Of a stretch of DNA of 64,000 bases, positions 1 to 8,100 are shown piece after piece (position 1 is the first letter of the stretch; every line of letters begins with the position of its first letter). This DNA is from Roseibium porphyridii (GTDB lineage: Bacteria > Pseudomonadota > Alphaproteobacteria > Rhizobiales > Stappiaceae), in assembly GCF_026191725.2 (NCBI RefSeq), contig NZ_CP120863.1, positions 2,398,001 through 2,462,000 of the forward strand, written 5' to 3'. A program made the translations under genes and the position numbers. Below the pieces are notes generated by a model, which saw only the letters and a list, made by a program, of their open reading frames with translations, searched no databases and had not been told where the DNA came from.

Positions 1-315
1 GTAGCAACCCTGGAGCGGATCGCTCGATTTGTTGGTGCCGCCTCGCTCAACGGGGATGATGCCCAATATGTTTTCAGACAGCCATGCTTTGAGGGGAGAG
101 GAAAAGAAATAGTCTGCCGCTGCGACCGGTTTGATGTCCTGGAGCCTCGACAAGGGCATCAGCGCCATCAACACCATCGTATCCAGATGACTGTTGTGGT
201 TGGCCACCACTATCGCGGGGCCTGTCGAAGGCAGGAGCTCCTTGCGCCGGACATTTAGTCCGAGCAGAAATAGCACCGCAATCTTGATGACTAAGTAAAA
301 GGCCTTCTGGAGCAT
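1..315 (-). CDS. PlsC-type acyltransferase (3' end outside window)
   Basis: Only the first 105 residues are visible; the gene runs off the left edge. An N-terminal hydrophobic segment (residues 5-20) is followed by the acyltransferase block NHNSHLDT (residues 39-46, the H-x4-D catalytic motif) and a second conserved block around IIPVERGG (86-93). These are hallmarks of the 1-acyl-glycerol-3-phosphate acyltransferase (PlsC) superfamily, which transfers an acyl chain to a lysolipid at the inner membrane. The ATG at 315 lies 7 bases after the stop of the CdsA-like gene, so it is probably the third gene of that operon, which makes lipid modification a likely role. The exact acceptor cannot be told. 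Confidence 0.85.
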   Translation of the reverse strand, partial: MLQKAFYLVIKIAVLFLLGLNVRRKELLPSTGPAIVVANHNSHLDTMVLMALMPLSRLQDIKPVAAADYFFSSPLKAWLSENILGIIPVERGGTNKSSDPLQGCY

Positions 316-322
316 AGCGGGC

Positions 323-1249
323 TCAATAGTAGAAATAGCGGGTGAAATGGAAGAACAGGGGGGCTGTGAAAGTCAGGCTGTCAATGCGGTCGAGAATGCC
401 GCCATGGCCTGGGATCAGGCTGCCCGTATCCTTGACCCCCAGATCTCGTTTCAAGGCTGACACGGTGACATCCCCCACAAACCCGGCAACGGGAATGAGA
501 AGACCTGCAGCTGCCGCATGAAGCATACCGAAAGGGGTCACCAGGGGAGCGGTCACCAGGGCCAGAACGAAAGTCGTTGCAACCCCTCCCAGAAATCCTT
601 CCCAGGTTTTGTTCGGGCTGACACCTGGAATAATTTTGTGCCGACCGAAGAGTTTGCCCCAGGTGTATTGGGCAACATCGTTGAACTGGGTCAAAAAGAT
701 CAGGAAGAGGAGCAGTCCGGCACCGCCGGACATGTTTTCCGGTGTGGGTGGAAGGATCAAAAGAAATGCGGCATGGCTGATCGAAAAGACGCACAGCATC
801 AGGCCCCAGTTCAGGGTTCCGACAGATTTCAGGAACCCGTCCGTCTGCTGTGACAACAGGCTGGCGAACGGCAAAAACAGGAACATGTAGACAGGAATAA
901 ACACCGCAAACATGCCGTAATAGCTGTCATAGACCCAGAAATACTGCACGGGAATCGAGAGGTATGCCCAGAAAAGGACGCGCCGGTCGGTGCGCCTGGT
1001 CGGGATCATCGAAAAATATTCCTTCAGTGCAAGGAAGCTGATGAGTGCAAAAACAATGATGGAAATCGTTTTGCTGACCAGGAAGGCGAGCGTGAAAATC
1101 GCCACCATGACCCACCAGCTCTGGGTCCGCTGAACAAGTTCGCTCATGTCCTTGTTCGAGCGCTTTGCGACGGCAAAGACAATGACACTCGCCAGCCCCA
1201 GAATGCCCCAGATGCCAATGATAACCCAATGAATTGTATCAAGTGTCAT
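323..1249 (-). CDS. CdsA-like phosphatidate cytidylyltransferase (YnbB type)
   Basis: This is a polytopic membrane protein of 308 residues ending with the CdsA signatures SPNKTWEGFLGG (211-222) and GHGGILDRIDSL (281-292). The family makes CDP-diacylglycerol from CTP and phosphatidate in the inner membrane. The start is set at the ATG at 1249, which overlaps the upstream stop in an ATGA arrangement (1246-1249); a longer reading to 1381 would run through the upstream gene. Being paired with a CDP-alcohol phosphotransferase and an acyltransferase resembles the E. coli ynbA-ynbB cluster, so it is likely an accessory paralogue rather than the essential housekeeping cdsA. That last point is inference from gene order. 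Confidence 0.85.
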   Translation of the reverse strand: MTLDTIHWVIIGIWGILGLASVIVFAVAKRSNKDMSELVQRTQSWWVMVAIFTLAFLVSKTISIIVFALISFLALKEYFSMIPTRRTDRRVLFWAYLSIPVQYFWVYDSYYGMFAVFIPVYMFLFLPFASLLSQQTDGFLKSVGTLNWGLMLCVFSISHAAFLLILPPTPENMSGGAGLLLFLIFLTQFNDVAQYTWGKLFGRHKIIPGVSPNKTWEGFLGGVATTFVLALVTAPLVTPFGMLHAAAAGLLIPVAGFVGDVTVSALKRDLGVKDTGSLIPGHGGILDRIDSLTFTAPLFFHFTRYFYY

Positions 1250-1857
1250 GCGGAGGCCCGCTCCTTCAATGCCGCTTTGGCGCGGTTCCAGATTGTCAAC
1301 GCGGAGAGCAGGAGACCTGCTGCAAACAGCACCAGGAACAGAATGCTGGACTGAACGCCCAGCCCTATCAAAAATCCGCACAAACCGAAGAGTACCGCCC
1401 GGTCGCTCTTGCCAAACGGACCATCATATCGCCGGCTTGCGCCGATCTGCACACCTATGACGCCGGTCATTTCGCCGATAATGCCGAGCACCACCAGTCC
1501 GACAACAAGTTCGCCCGATACAAAAGCCAGAGCGGCAAACGGGAGATAAAGCGCTGCATCGGCCAGAACGTCGCCCAATTCATTCAAGATCGCGCCGAGA
1601 TCCGACTTCTGGTCGTGCTCGCGGGCAAGCATGCCGTCAATGGCGTTTAACCCCATGCGTAAAAACAGGATCAGAGGCAGAAGCAGGAACGGCAACGCTG
1701 ATCCTGGAAAATACCAAAGAGCTGCGCCTTCCATAATCGACAGGACTAGGGCGGCAAGTGTCACTTGATTTGCAGTTATTCCGGCTGTTGCCAGTTTCTT
1801 GCAAAGAGGGCGGAGAAGATCCTGAAAACGTGATTTCAGCTGATAAACGGTGGGCAT
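1246..1857 (-). CDS. CDP-alcohol phosphatidyltransferase family (YnbA-like), variant active site
   Basis: The protein has 203 residues and several membrane segments. It carries a recognisable CDP-alcohol phosphotransferase motif (D-xx-DG-xx-AR-x8-G-xxx-D-xxx-D) at residues 71-96: NAIDGMLAR, then GAILNELGD. Two of the four acidic positions are asparagine (N71 for the first Asp, N92 for the third); D74 and D96 remain and a further Asp follows at D100. The family transfers a phosphatidyl group from CDP-diacylglycerol to an alcohol. It is the first gene of the ynbA/ynbB/plsC-like operon and overlaps the next gene by 4 bases. Its acceptor is unknown; the Asn substitutions appear characteristic of the YnbA branch, from memory. 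Confidence 0.8.
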   Translation of the reverse strand: MPTVYQLKSRFQDLLRPLCKKLATAGITANQVTLAALVLSIMEGAALWYFPGSALPFLLLPLILFLRMGLNAIDGMLAREHDQKSDLGAILNELGDVLADAALYLPFAALAFVSGELVVGLVVLGIIGEMTGVIGVQIGASRRYDGPFGKSDRAVLFGLCGFLIGLGVQSSILFLVLFAAGLLLSALTIWNRAKAALKERASA

Positions 1858-2216
1858 TCTTAAAACCGATTGAATGTGTCTGTTTCATATAAGCATGGAC
1901 GACCGAATTGCACACAACGAATGACAGAGGTCACCTTGCAGAAAGACAGACCCTCCATCAACAGCTTGCCAATCCGTGCGTTCGACGCTACTCTTGATTG
2001 GTAAATCTTAATACAACCCGTTATACGCTTATTGGTGGTATTTCCGGATAACGGTTCTTCAAAATCGCCCGCTTTGATTTGTGCGGGCTTGCATTGCTGA
2101 AAATTCGTGGGCCGAAAGTTGGTGGTCGTAACAGGTTGATATTGTTGCTGTTCGTCCATCGGATTTGGCAGTGGTGTTGATGACCTCTGCCTTGATAGTT
2201 CGCGAAAGTTGTTGGT
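1858..2216. other. Divergent intergenic region, no gene recognised
   Basis: About 360 bases separate the minus-strand lipid operon from the plus-strand prodomain-like and subtilase genes. It is more AT-rich than its flanks and must hold both promoters. I see no convincing coding sequence, RNA gene or strong operator palindrome in it. Open frames on the minus strand here lack family resemblance and overlap each other. Confidence 0.5.
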
Positions 2217-2489
2217 TTGACTGAAGTCGTTGTCCTGATATCCGCCTCGCTATTGACTGAGCTTCGCAGTGGCAAGCCGCAAGCGGCTTCTGCCGTAGCA
2301 CTTGAAAGTGCATGCAATCAATTCAGCGCGGTTTTCAATCATGACCTTGCGACCCCTGATCCGGAGTCGTCTGACAGCTTTTTTCTAAGTTTTTTTCTGG
2401 ACGAACAGGCTGGTGAATTCACAGAGAAGATCAAGGACTTCGACGGTGTTTTATCCGTCTATGTCAAAGCGGGTTTAGAGCTTCCCTGA
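2217..2489 (+). CDS. Small protein resembling the subtilase N-terminal (prodomain-like) segment
   Basis: This 90-residue frame opens just before a TTG at 2217, the only possible start after the upstream stop, and has a weak ribosome binding site. Its last 35 residues parallel the segment just before the catalytic domain of the neighbouring subtilase: here it ends FDGVLSVYVKAGLELP, and in the protease the matching place reads FEAVYLKPAVELP. Such beta-alpha-beta segments act as inhibitory chaperone prodomains in S8 peptidases. It ends 38 bases before the protease start, on the same strand. It could be a detached prodomain/inhibitor or a decayed fragment of a duplicated protease; the non-ATG start leaves this open. 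Confidence 0.5.
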   Translation: MTEVVVLISASLLTELRSGKPQAASAVALESACNQFSAVFNHDLATPDPESSDSFFLSFFLDEQAGEFTEKIKDFDGVLSVYVKAGLELP

Positions 2490-2527
2490 AGCCGGCCGGT
2501 CCGTCCCACATTGCCAGGGAGGATGTC

Positions 2528-4423
2528 ATGGCCAGGAAGTCCAAGAAAGTCAGTGCAGGCCCGGCCCCAGAGCCGGAATTGATTGCTATTTCCAAGGCAG
2601 ATGCCGGACTGCGCACAGGCGGCCTGGAAATAATCTCGCTTGCTGGTGCGCCAACCACGAAGCTTGAAAAGACACTCAAGAAATATGGTGGCACCGCCAT
2701 ACCGCTTTTCGGTCCGACGGAGGAAAGGGTTGCGGCATCGGTCGGAGCATTGTCGGAAGCTGCAATGGCTCCACTGGCAAGTCTGACGGAGTTTTATCGA
2801 TTGAAGGCTCCCGTGTCCGATCTTGAGAGTCTGCAAAAGGATCTTCTGGAAAACGACCTGTTTGAAGCTGTTTATCTGAAACCGGCTGTCGAGCTTCCCG
2901 AGGAAGCAGTGGTTGAAGGCGTGAACGAGATGGTGGCCGCGCCGGACGTGCCGCCTCCAGCTTCACCGAACTTTGTCGCAAGGCAGATCTATCTCGACCC
3001 GGCTCCGGCTGGCATCAACGCGCGCTGGGCCTGGACTCAGGCCGGTGGTCGCGGCACGGGTGTCCACATAACCGATATTGAGGGCGGTTGGCGCTTTACA
3101 CATGAAGACCTTGTCGAGCGGCAGGGCGGCGTTGTTGGAGGAACGGAATACAACGATGTCAGCTGGCGCAACCACGGCACAGCCGTTCTTGGCGAATATG
3201 GCGGGGACATCAATGGTTTCGGTGTCACTGGCATTTCTCCGGAAGCGATCTGCACGGCTGTTTCCCACGGGTCGCTGGGATCGGCTGGCGCCATCAACCA
3301 TGCGGCTGCGCGCCTGAGTGCAGGGGATGTGCTGCTTCTTGAAATGCACCGTCCCGGCCCCCGGCATAACTTCCGTCTGCGGCCGGACCAGAGAGGTTAC
3401 ATCGCAGTCGAATGGTGGCCCGATGATTTTGCCGCAATCCTGAACGCTTCCCGACGCGGGATCATCGTGGTTGAGGCCGCCGGCAACGGTGCGGAGGACC
3501 TCGATGACGTCCTTTACGAGACACCGGGCTTCGGGTTCCCGGCCAGCTGGAGCAATCCCTTCCGCCGGTCGAACCGGGATTCAGGTGCAATTGTTGTTGG
3601 AGCGGGCGCGCCGCCTCCTGGAACCCATGGCCGCAACCATGGACCGGACCGGTCCCGTCTTGGGTTTTCCAACTATGGATCGATTGTCGATGCGCAAGGT
3701 TGGGGCCGCGAAGTCACGACATGCGGTTATGGCGATCTTCAAGGGGGTGCCAATGAAGACCTTTGGTACACAGACCGCTTCTCGGGAACGTCCAGTGCAT
3801 CACCTATCGTGACTGGCGCAATCGCATGTCTCCAAGGCATGGCGCAGGCGCGAGGACGACCTGTCTTTTCGCCGGTCGATCTGAGAGATGCTTTGCGCAC
3901 GACAGGATCGCCTCAACAAGATGCTCCCGGCAGACCTGCAACCCAACGTATCGGAAACCGTCCGGACTTGCCGGCGCTTGCCGGTGCTCTCTTCGGCGGG
4001 AGTGGTGGTAATTTGCGCCCGGCTGCCTTCCGGCGGGTGGTTGAACAATGGCGCCCACTTGAAGTGCGGGCCCTCATAGATATCAGCCCTCAACTCACGG
4101 CGGCACACACAACTTCCGTGCTGCAGCAGGCTCTGGTGTCGGCTCAGCCGGTGACCGCAGATGGTGATGGAATTCTGGCTAAAATGGCGATCATGTTCCG
4201 AGTTTCAGCTTTGGCCGGTCAAGCGATTGAAATTGCAGGACCAGTCGGTGGCGGCCGTTACCGCTACTGGGGCCGCATCGCAGCAGATGGCCTTGGGCAG
4301 CTTTATATCGATGAAGGACATTCATCGACCGGGAGCGACAAATACGATCTTGTGGCCGAAATTCAGGGCGTCAACACAAGGTTCGCCTTTGATGAGAACT
4401 TGTTGCGATACGTGGCTGTTTAA
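2528..4423 (+). CDS. S8 family serine peptidase (subtilase), no signal peptide
   Basis: The protein has 631 residues, with a start supported by GGGAGG at 2517-2522. The full catalytic set is visible: Asp183 (TDIEGG), His216 (NHGTAVLGEYGG), oxyanion Asn320 (AAGNG) and Ser422 (SGTSSASP). Residues 1-150 form a prodomain-like region with a YLKPAVELP motif and a Pro/Ala linker. Residues 480-631 form an uncharacterised C-terminal domain. The N-terminus is charged (MARKSKK), with no secretion signal, so either it acts in the cytoplasm or it leaves by a non-Sec route. It should cleave proteins; the substrate is unknown. The gene ends 3 bases from a convergent gene. Confidence 0.9.
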   Translation: MARKSKKVSAGPAPEPELIAISKADAGLRTGGLEIISLAGAPTTKLEKTLKKYGGTAIPLFGPTEERVAASVGALSEAAMAPLASLTEFYRLKAPVSDLESLQKDLLENDLFEAVYLKPAVELPEEAVVEGVNEMVAAPDVPPPASPNFVARQIYLDPAPAGINARWAWTQAGGRGTGVHITDIEGGWRFTHEDLVERQGGVVGGTEYNDVSWRNHGTAVLGEYGGDINGFGVTGISPEAICTAVSHGSLGSAGAINHAAARLSAGDVLLLEMHRPGPRHNFRLRPDQRGYIAVEWWPDDFAAILNASRRGIIVVEAAGNGAEDLDDVLYETPGFGFPASWSNPFRRSNRDSGAIVVGAGAPPPGTHGRNHGPDRSRLGFSNYGSIVDAQGWGREVTTCGYGDLQGGANEDLWYTDRFSGTSSASPIVTGAIACLQGMAQARGRPVFSPVDLRDALRTTGSPQQDAPGRPATQRIGNRPDLPALAGALFGGSGGNLRPAAFRRVVEQWRPLEVRALIDISPQLTAAHTTSVLQQALVSAQPVTADGDGILAKMAIMFRVSALAGQAIEIAGPVGGGRYRYWGRIAADGLGQLYIDEGHSSTGSDKYDLVAEIQGVNTRFAFDENLLRYVAV

Positions 4424-4426
4424 GTC

Positions 4427-5125
4427 TCAGGCAGGCTGGAAGCGGTAGCGGCCGGTAATCCGGTACGAAAAAAGCCGATCTTCCAGCTTGGTTCCTGAGC
4501 CGATGTTGTGAACGAGCATTGGCCGTTGACCGTCGGGCGATTTGCGGTGCGTGACAATTGCCATGTGCGGTAGATTGCCCGGTAGCAATTGCGACACGAT
4601 ATCGCCGGGCAGATAGTCTCTCGGGTCGTCGCTAACAGGAAGCCCGGCGCCTTTCCGGGTGAAAAAGGTCTGCAGGTTGGGAACACGGCGATGGTCGATG
4701 TTTTTGTCCGGCCGTTTCAGACCCCAGTTTTGCGGATAGGCGCTGAAATGGTTCTTCATGTCCACGTTGACTTCACGTTGAAGATCAAAGTCGAACGCAT
4801 CGCGGTAGGCGCGGACGATAACGTCCGTGCAGACACCACGTTCCCGCGGAATGTCTCCGTTGGGGAAGGTCAGCCCGACATAGCCGGGGTCGTAGAGTAC
4901 GGTGACGCCGATCTGGTCTTCTGCCGCGGTTATCAGTTCTTCCGCCCAGGAATCGGGATTTTTCCAGATGATGTCCGTGGAAGACTGATCGCCGCTCAAT
5001 GCGTTCAGTTTTACTGAACCAGATGCGCCGTCCGTGCCGAGTTTTTGTGCCGGAACGCGAGAGGCCGCCAACAGACCGCCGCCTGCAAGCACCAAACCAC
5101 CAACCAGAAAACTCCGCCGTTTCAT
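4427..5125 (-). CDS. DUF1287 domain protein, exported
   Basis: The protein has 232 residues and an N-terminal export signal beginning MKRRSFLVGG, a twin-arginine-like start followed by a hydrophobic stretch. The body matches what I know of DUF1287, an NlpC/P60-like fold: RGVCTDVIVRAYR (likely nucleophile Cys99), DHRRVPNLQTFF (about 144-155), GDIV, LPHMAIVTH (His187) and a late VHNIG. A role as periplasmic amidase/peptidase on cell-wall material would fit the fold but is not established. GGGAG lies five bases before the ATG. It converges on the subtilase gene with 3 bases between the stops. Confidence 0.8.
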   Translation of the reverse strand: MKRRSFLVGGLVLAGGGLLAASRVPAQKLGTDGASGSVKLNALSGDQSSTDIIWKNPDSWAEELITAAEDQIGVTVLYDPGYVGLTFPNGDIPRERGVCTDVIVRAYRDAFDFDLQREVNVDMKNHFSAYPQNWGLKRPDKNIDHRRVPNLQTFFTRKGAGLPVSDDPRDYLPGDIVSQLLPGNLPHMAIVTHRKSPDGQRPMLVHNIGSGTKLEDRLFSYRITGRYRFQPA

Positions 5126-5240
5126 GAGTGCTCCCTCTTGTCTGTTCTATTTTTCCGTAATCGCAGAGTGAGTCAGCAATGCGGCGAACCTCGTAGGGCA
5201 ACAACTCTATGTGGAAACTCAGATCTGAAAGATCTATTGC

Positions 5241-6464
5241 CTATGAGTTCTTTGGGACTTGCGAGCCCAGTCTTCCCATGAGCGGGCCAAAGCCCAACAG
5301 CCAGTATAAAAATGCGAATGACCAGGACACCGTTGCAAGTCCATGAAAAGGGCCAGGCAAGTCGTATCCAAGGTCTGGTGCAATTCTCAGCAATGCGGAT
5401 AGGCATAAGAAAACAGCACCTGTTTTGACCAGCCAGCTTTGGCCCAATGGATGCCCTGTATGAAGCTTACCTGCGATGCAATAGACCGCGTAAACTCCGA
5501 GACCCAGACCGCCCAGAAATGCAAGGTGAAGTCCGGTGATATCGCTCCAGGGCGCACCAAGCCTCGCGCAGCCGGCAAGTATCAGGCCCACACCGGCAAG
5601 TGCTGAGGACCCGCCCAGCATCAATATTTCGGAATGAAATGTCGCCCGACCAATAAAGGCTTCAGCGACCCTATCCATGAAAGCTGCGCCGGCGGCTAGT
5701 ATCAGAAATCCGGTTACCGCCTGGCTCAGACCAAAGATTTCTCCGGCAAGTGCAACGAATACAAGACCGGGCGCAAGGTGCAGTCGGCCAGGATGTGGCC
5801 GGAAAGGGGAGGTGGCTTCGGTAGGGTCCAGGATGAGGTTTGTGACAGGAACAGTGATCCGGCCAAGGGCGAGGCCCAGCAGTCCGAGAAACGCAAATCC
5901 AACCATGTGAATGGATTTGGTTGCAAGATCCAGCTGACCAGTCAGAAAGCCAAGACGGGCCATTGCGGCACAGGCCAAAAGGATCAGCAGCCAGAATGCG
6001 AAAGACAGCAATCTGTCTGTTCTTTGCCGCCAGGATAATTGCAAGATGTAGATGAGCAGTATCGAAAGCCAACTGACATCGGCGATTGCGCCGATGAGAC
6101 CCAATCCGTCCCACCCCAACAGACCCACAACCCTGCCGATGAACCACAGACCAGCGAGGGCCCATAGGTGCCAGCCTCGTAGGGGCTCGCTGTCTGTCCA
6201 TTCAGGGGCTGCCGTTGTCAGAAAGCCGATCAAGGCAGCACCGAATGCACCTATGAGCATTTCGTGGGCGTGCCAAAGGGAAGGTGGAACAGTTTCTGCA
6301 AGTGGCAGATCGAACTCGAACGCCAGCACCCAGAGCAGTGGCCAAAGAGCTGCATAGGCTGCCCCAAGCGGAAAAAACAGCCGAAACCCTTCGTCCGACA
6401 GGGCGTCCCACCAACGAATACTCCTGCTCTGGTTTCGATTCTGGACAGCAGGGCCGCAGCTCAT
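5241..6464 (-). CDS. nnrS: NnrS family membrane protein
   Basis: This 407-residue polytopic membrane protein (about 12 segments) has the NnrS-type opening FRLFFPLGAAYAALW and the conserved HAHEMLIGAFGAALIGF block (about 67-83), followed by a TAAPEW motif. NnrS proteins are haem- and copper-associated membrane proteins made under nitric-oxide or denitrifying conditions; they protect against NO stress in Vibrio. It is the last gene of the minus-strand operon starting at 9989, and its ATG overlaps the ABC ATPase stop (6461-6464). The FNR/Dnr box ahead of the operon (10052-10065) agrees with low-oxygen or NO control. Confidence 0.88.
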   Translation of the reverse strand: MSCGPAVQNRNQSRSIRWWDALSDEGFRLFFPLGAAYAALWPLLWVLAFEFDLPLAETVPPSLWHAHEMLIGAFGAALIGFLTTAAPEWTDSEPLRGWHLWALAGLWFIGRVVGLLGWDGLGLIGAIADVSWLSILLIYILQLSWRQRTDRLLSFAFWLLILLACAAMARLGFLTGQLDLATKSIHMVGFAFLGLLGLALGRITVPVTNLILDPTEATSPFRPHPGRLHLAPGLVFVALAGEIFGLSQAVTGFLILAAGAAFMDRVAEAFIGRATFHSEILMLGGSSALAGVGLILAGCARLGAPWSDITGLHLAFLGGLGLGVYAVYCIAGKLHTGHPLGQSWLVKTGAVFLCLSALLRIAPDLGYDLPGPFHGLATVSWSFAFLYWLLGFGPLMGRLGSQVPKNS

Positions 6465-7210
6465 GCAATCTGCCTTTCGTCAACATCATGAATGTGCCGG
6501 AACAGCGGGTCTTCTTTCAAAGCAGATTGCACCCATTTGAAGATAGTGACGTCGTCGCGTTCTTGTGGTGGCAAGGGAAATGAACGGATGCCCAGAACTC
6601 CGTGTCCATGGCTATCCAGGACCGCAATTCGGTCCGCCAGGCGAGCGGCCTCCTGCAGATCGTGCGTGATGAACAATCCTGAGAGTTGACCGCCCGCGCA
6701 GGTGTTGATCACCAAGTCCTGCATGCGCCTGCGCAGCGCGACGTCGAGCGCCGTAAACGGTTCGTCGAAGTAGATGAAATCGGGGTTTGTTGCCAACGCC
6801 CGTGCGATGGCGACGCGCTGTTTCATCCCGCCTGACAGCTCAACCGGATACTTTCTCAGGTCCTCAGAAAACAGTGCGACGCGTTCTGCGGCGACGGCAA
6901 CTTTTTCTCTGCGTTCTCCGCGTTTCACACCGGCAATTTGCAGGGAATAAGCGATGTTTTGAGCAGCTGTTGCCCAAGGCAACAACGACGGTTCCTGAAA
7001 GATCATTGAATGGCGGCGATAGCGCCGATCAATTTTCCCTGCCCGGGGTTCGACAAGATCTGCAGCGATGTGTGCGAGCGTCGATTTTCCGCAACCGGAA
7101 GGTCCAACCAGAGCGACTATTTCTCGCTCCTCAATTTCGAGATGGATATTTTCAAGAACGGTCCGACCCAGATATGCGTGTCCGATATCTTGAAGGCTCA
7201 AGGCACTCAT
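6461..7210 (-). CDS. ABC transporter ATPase, NitT/TauT type
   Basis: The protein has 249 residues, with Walker A GPSGCGKS (36-43), Q-loop region FQEPSLLPW (71-79), signature LSGGM (125-129), Walker B FIYFDE (145-150) and switch His183. Sequence style and length fit the SsuB/TauB/NrtD group that powers import of sulfonates, nitrate, pyrimidine precursors or similar anions. The ATG at 7210 overlaps the permease stop (ATGA), and the gene's own stop overlaps nnrS, so translation of the three genes is probably coupled. The substrate cannot be read from the ATPase. Confidence 0.92.
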   Translation of the reverse strand: MSALSLQDIGHAYLGRTVLENIHLEIEEREIVALVGPSGCGKSTLAHIAADLVEPRAGKIDRRYRRHSMIFQEPSLLPWATAAQNIAYSLQIAGVKRGERREKVAVAAERVALFSEDLRKYPVELSGGMKQRVAIARALATNPDFIYFDEPFTALDVALRRRMQDLVINTCAGGQLSGLFITHDLQEAARLADRIAVLDSHGHGVLGIRSFPLPPQERDDVTIFKWVQSALKEDPLFRHIHDVDERQIA

Positions 7211-8037
7211 CGTTTGATACCCCACGGTTGCGCTGCCCGGCGCCAACGGTCGATCTCGCCCTTAACCGGGTGGATCAATGAGTATTCCACGACGATCAAC
7301 AGTCCCACCGCAACAACCACCCAGGCAAGAGCCGTTGCAATATCAAGATTGATCCGTGCGTCTGCCAATGCGCCGCCAATGCCACCGGCATTGGCCAACA
7401 GTTCGGCCATCACGGCGACTTTGAAGGAGGTCCCGAGCGCAAGCGCGAGGGCGGGAAAGAGCGTTGTCGTGGTCTGGCGCAGGCCGACGGACAAAAACCG
7501 ACTTATTGGTCCTGCCCCAAAGGCTTTGGCCATCCGATCCAACCCGCGATCACGTGTTGAAATGCCGCTTGCCGCACCCAGGAAGACCACGGGTAAGGCA
7601 GCCACAAGAATTACAACGCGAACAGTCGCATCGGAGCCGCCGAACCAGATCATGGCAAGGACGATCCAGGCGATGGGAGGTACCCCGAGAATGACGGTGA
7701 TCAAAGGCGAAGCAATTCGCATTGTTGCCGGTGAATAGCCGGCAGAAATCCCCAGAAGACAGCCTGTCAGAGCGACCAGGACGAACCCGGTTAATGCGCG
7801 CTGAAGTGTGAGCAATGCGATGCCCCAGGCGTTCCGATCCTGCGCCAGTTTCCCGATTGCCTGGAGTGTTTCCAAAGGTGAGGTGAGAATAAATGGACCA
7901 TAGGCCTCATGTCCGATTTGCCAGACTGCAGCCATCAGGCACAGAGCTGCAAAACCGGCCCAACCAGACCACAAGAAATCCAGTACGCGCCCAACCCGGT
8001 CGAGCAATCGCATTGCGAGATTGCCTAGCATATTCAT
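7207..8037 (-). CDS. ABC transporter permease, NitT/TauT type
   Basis: This 276-residue inner-membrane protein has about six hydrophobic segments and the BPD-type cytoplasmic loop with conserved Ala/Gly around residues 180-215 (AKAFGAGPISRFLSVGL). It is the SsuC/TauC-like partner of the ATPase that overlaps its 3' end. The start at 8037 is ATG, with a second ATG two codons later. It follows the binding-protein gene after 63 bases containing an inverted repeat (8051-8093). Confidence 0.9.
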   Translation of the reverse strand: MNMLGNLAMRLLDRVGRVLDFLWSGWAGFAALCLMAAVWQIGHEAYGPFILTSPLETLQAIGKLAQDRNAWGIALLTLQRALTGFVLVALTGCLLGISAGYSPATMRIASPLITVILGVPPIAWIVLAMIWFGGSDATVRVVILVAALPVVFLGAASGISTRDRGLDRMAKAFGAGPISRFLSVGLRQTTTTLFPALALALGTSFKVAVMAELLANAGGIGGALADARINLDIATALAWVVVAVGLLIVVEYSLIHPVKGEIDRWRRAAQPWGIKR

Positions 8038-8050
8038 GCCTTGTTGTATT

Positions 8051-8093
8051 GCCTGTCGCAGACCTGCCGAACGTGTGAGGCCATCCGACAGGC
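8051..8093 (-). promoter_or_regulatory. Inverted repeat between binding-protein and permease genes
   Basis: GCCTGTCG (8051-8058) pairs with CGACAGGC (8086-8093) around a 27-base loop, inside the 63-base gap between the two cistrons. There is no T-run, so a mRNA-stabilising or attenuating hairpin is more likely than a full terminator. Comparable repeats sit at the same place in two other transporter operons of this window. Confidence 0.45.
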
Positions 8094-8100
8094 CCGTAGG

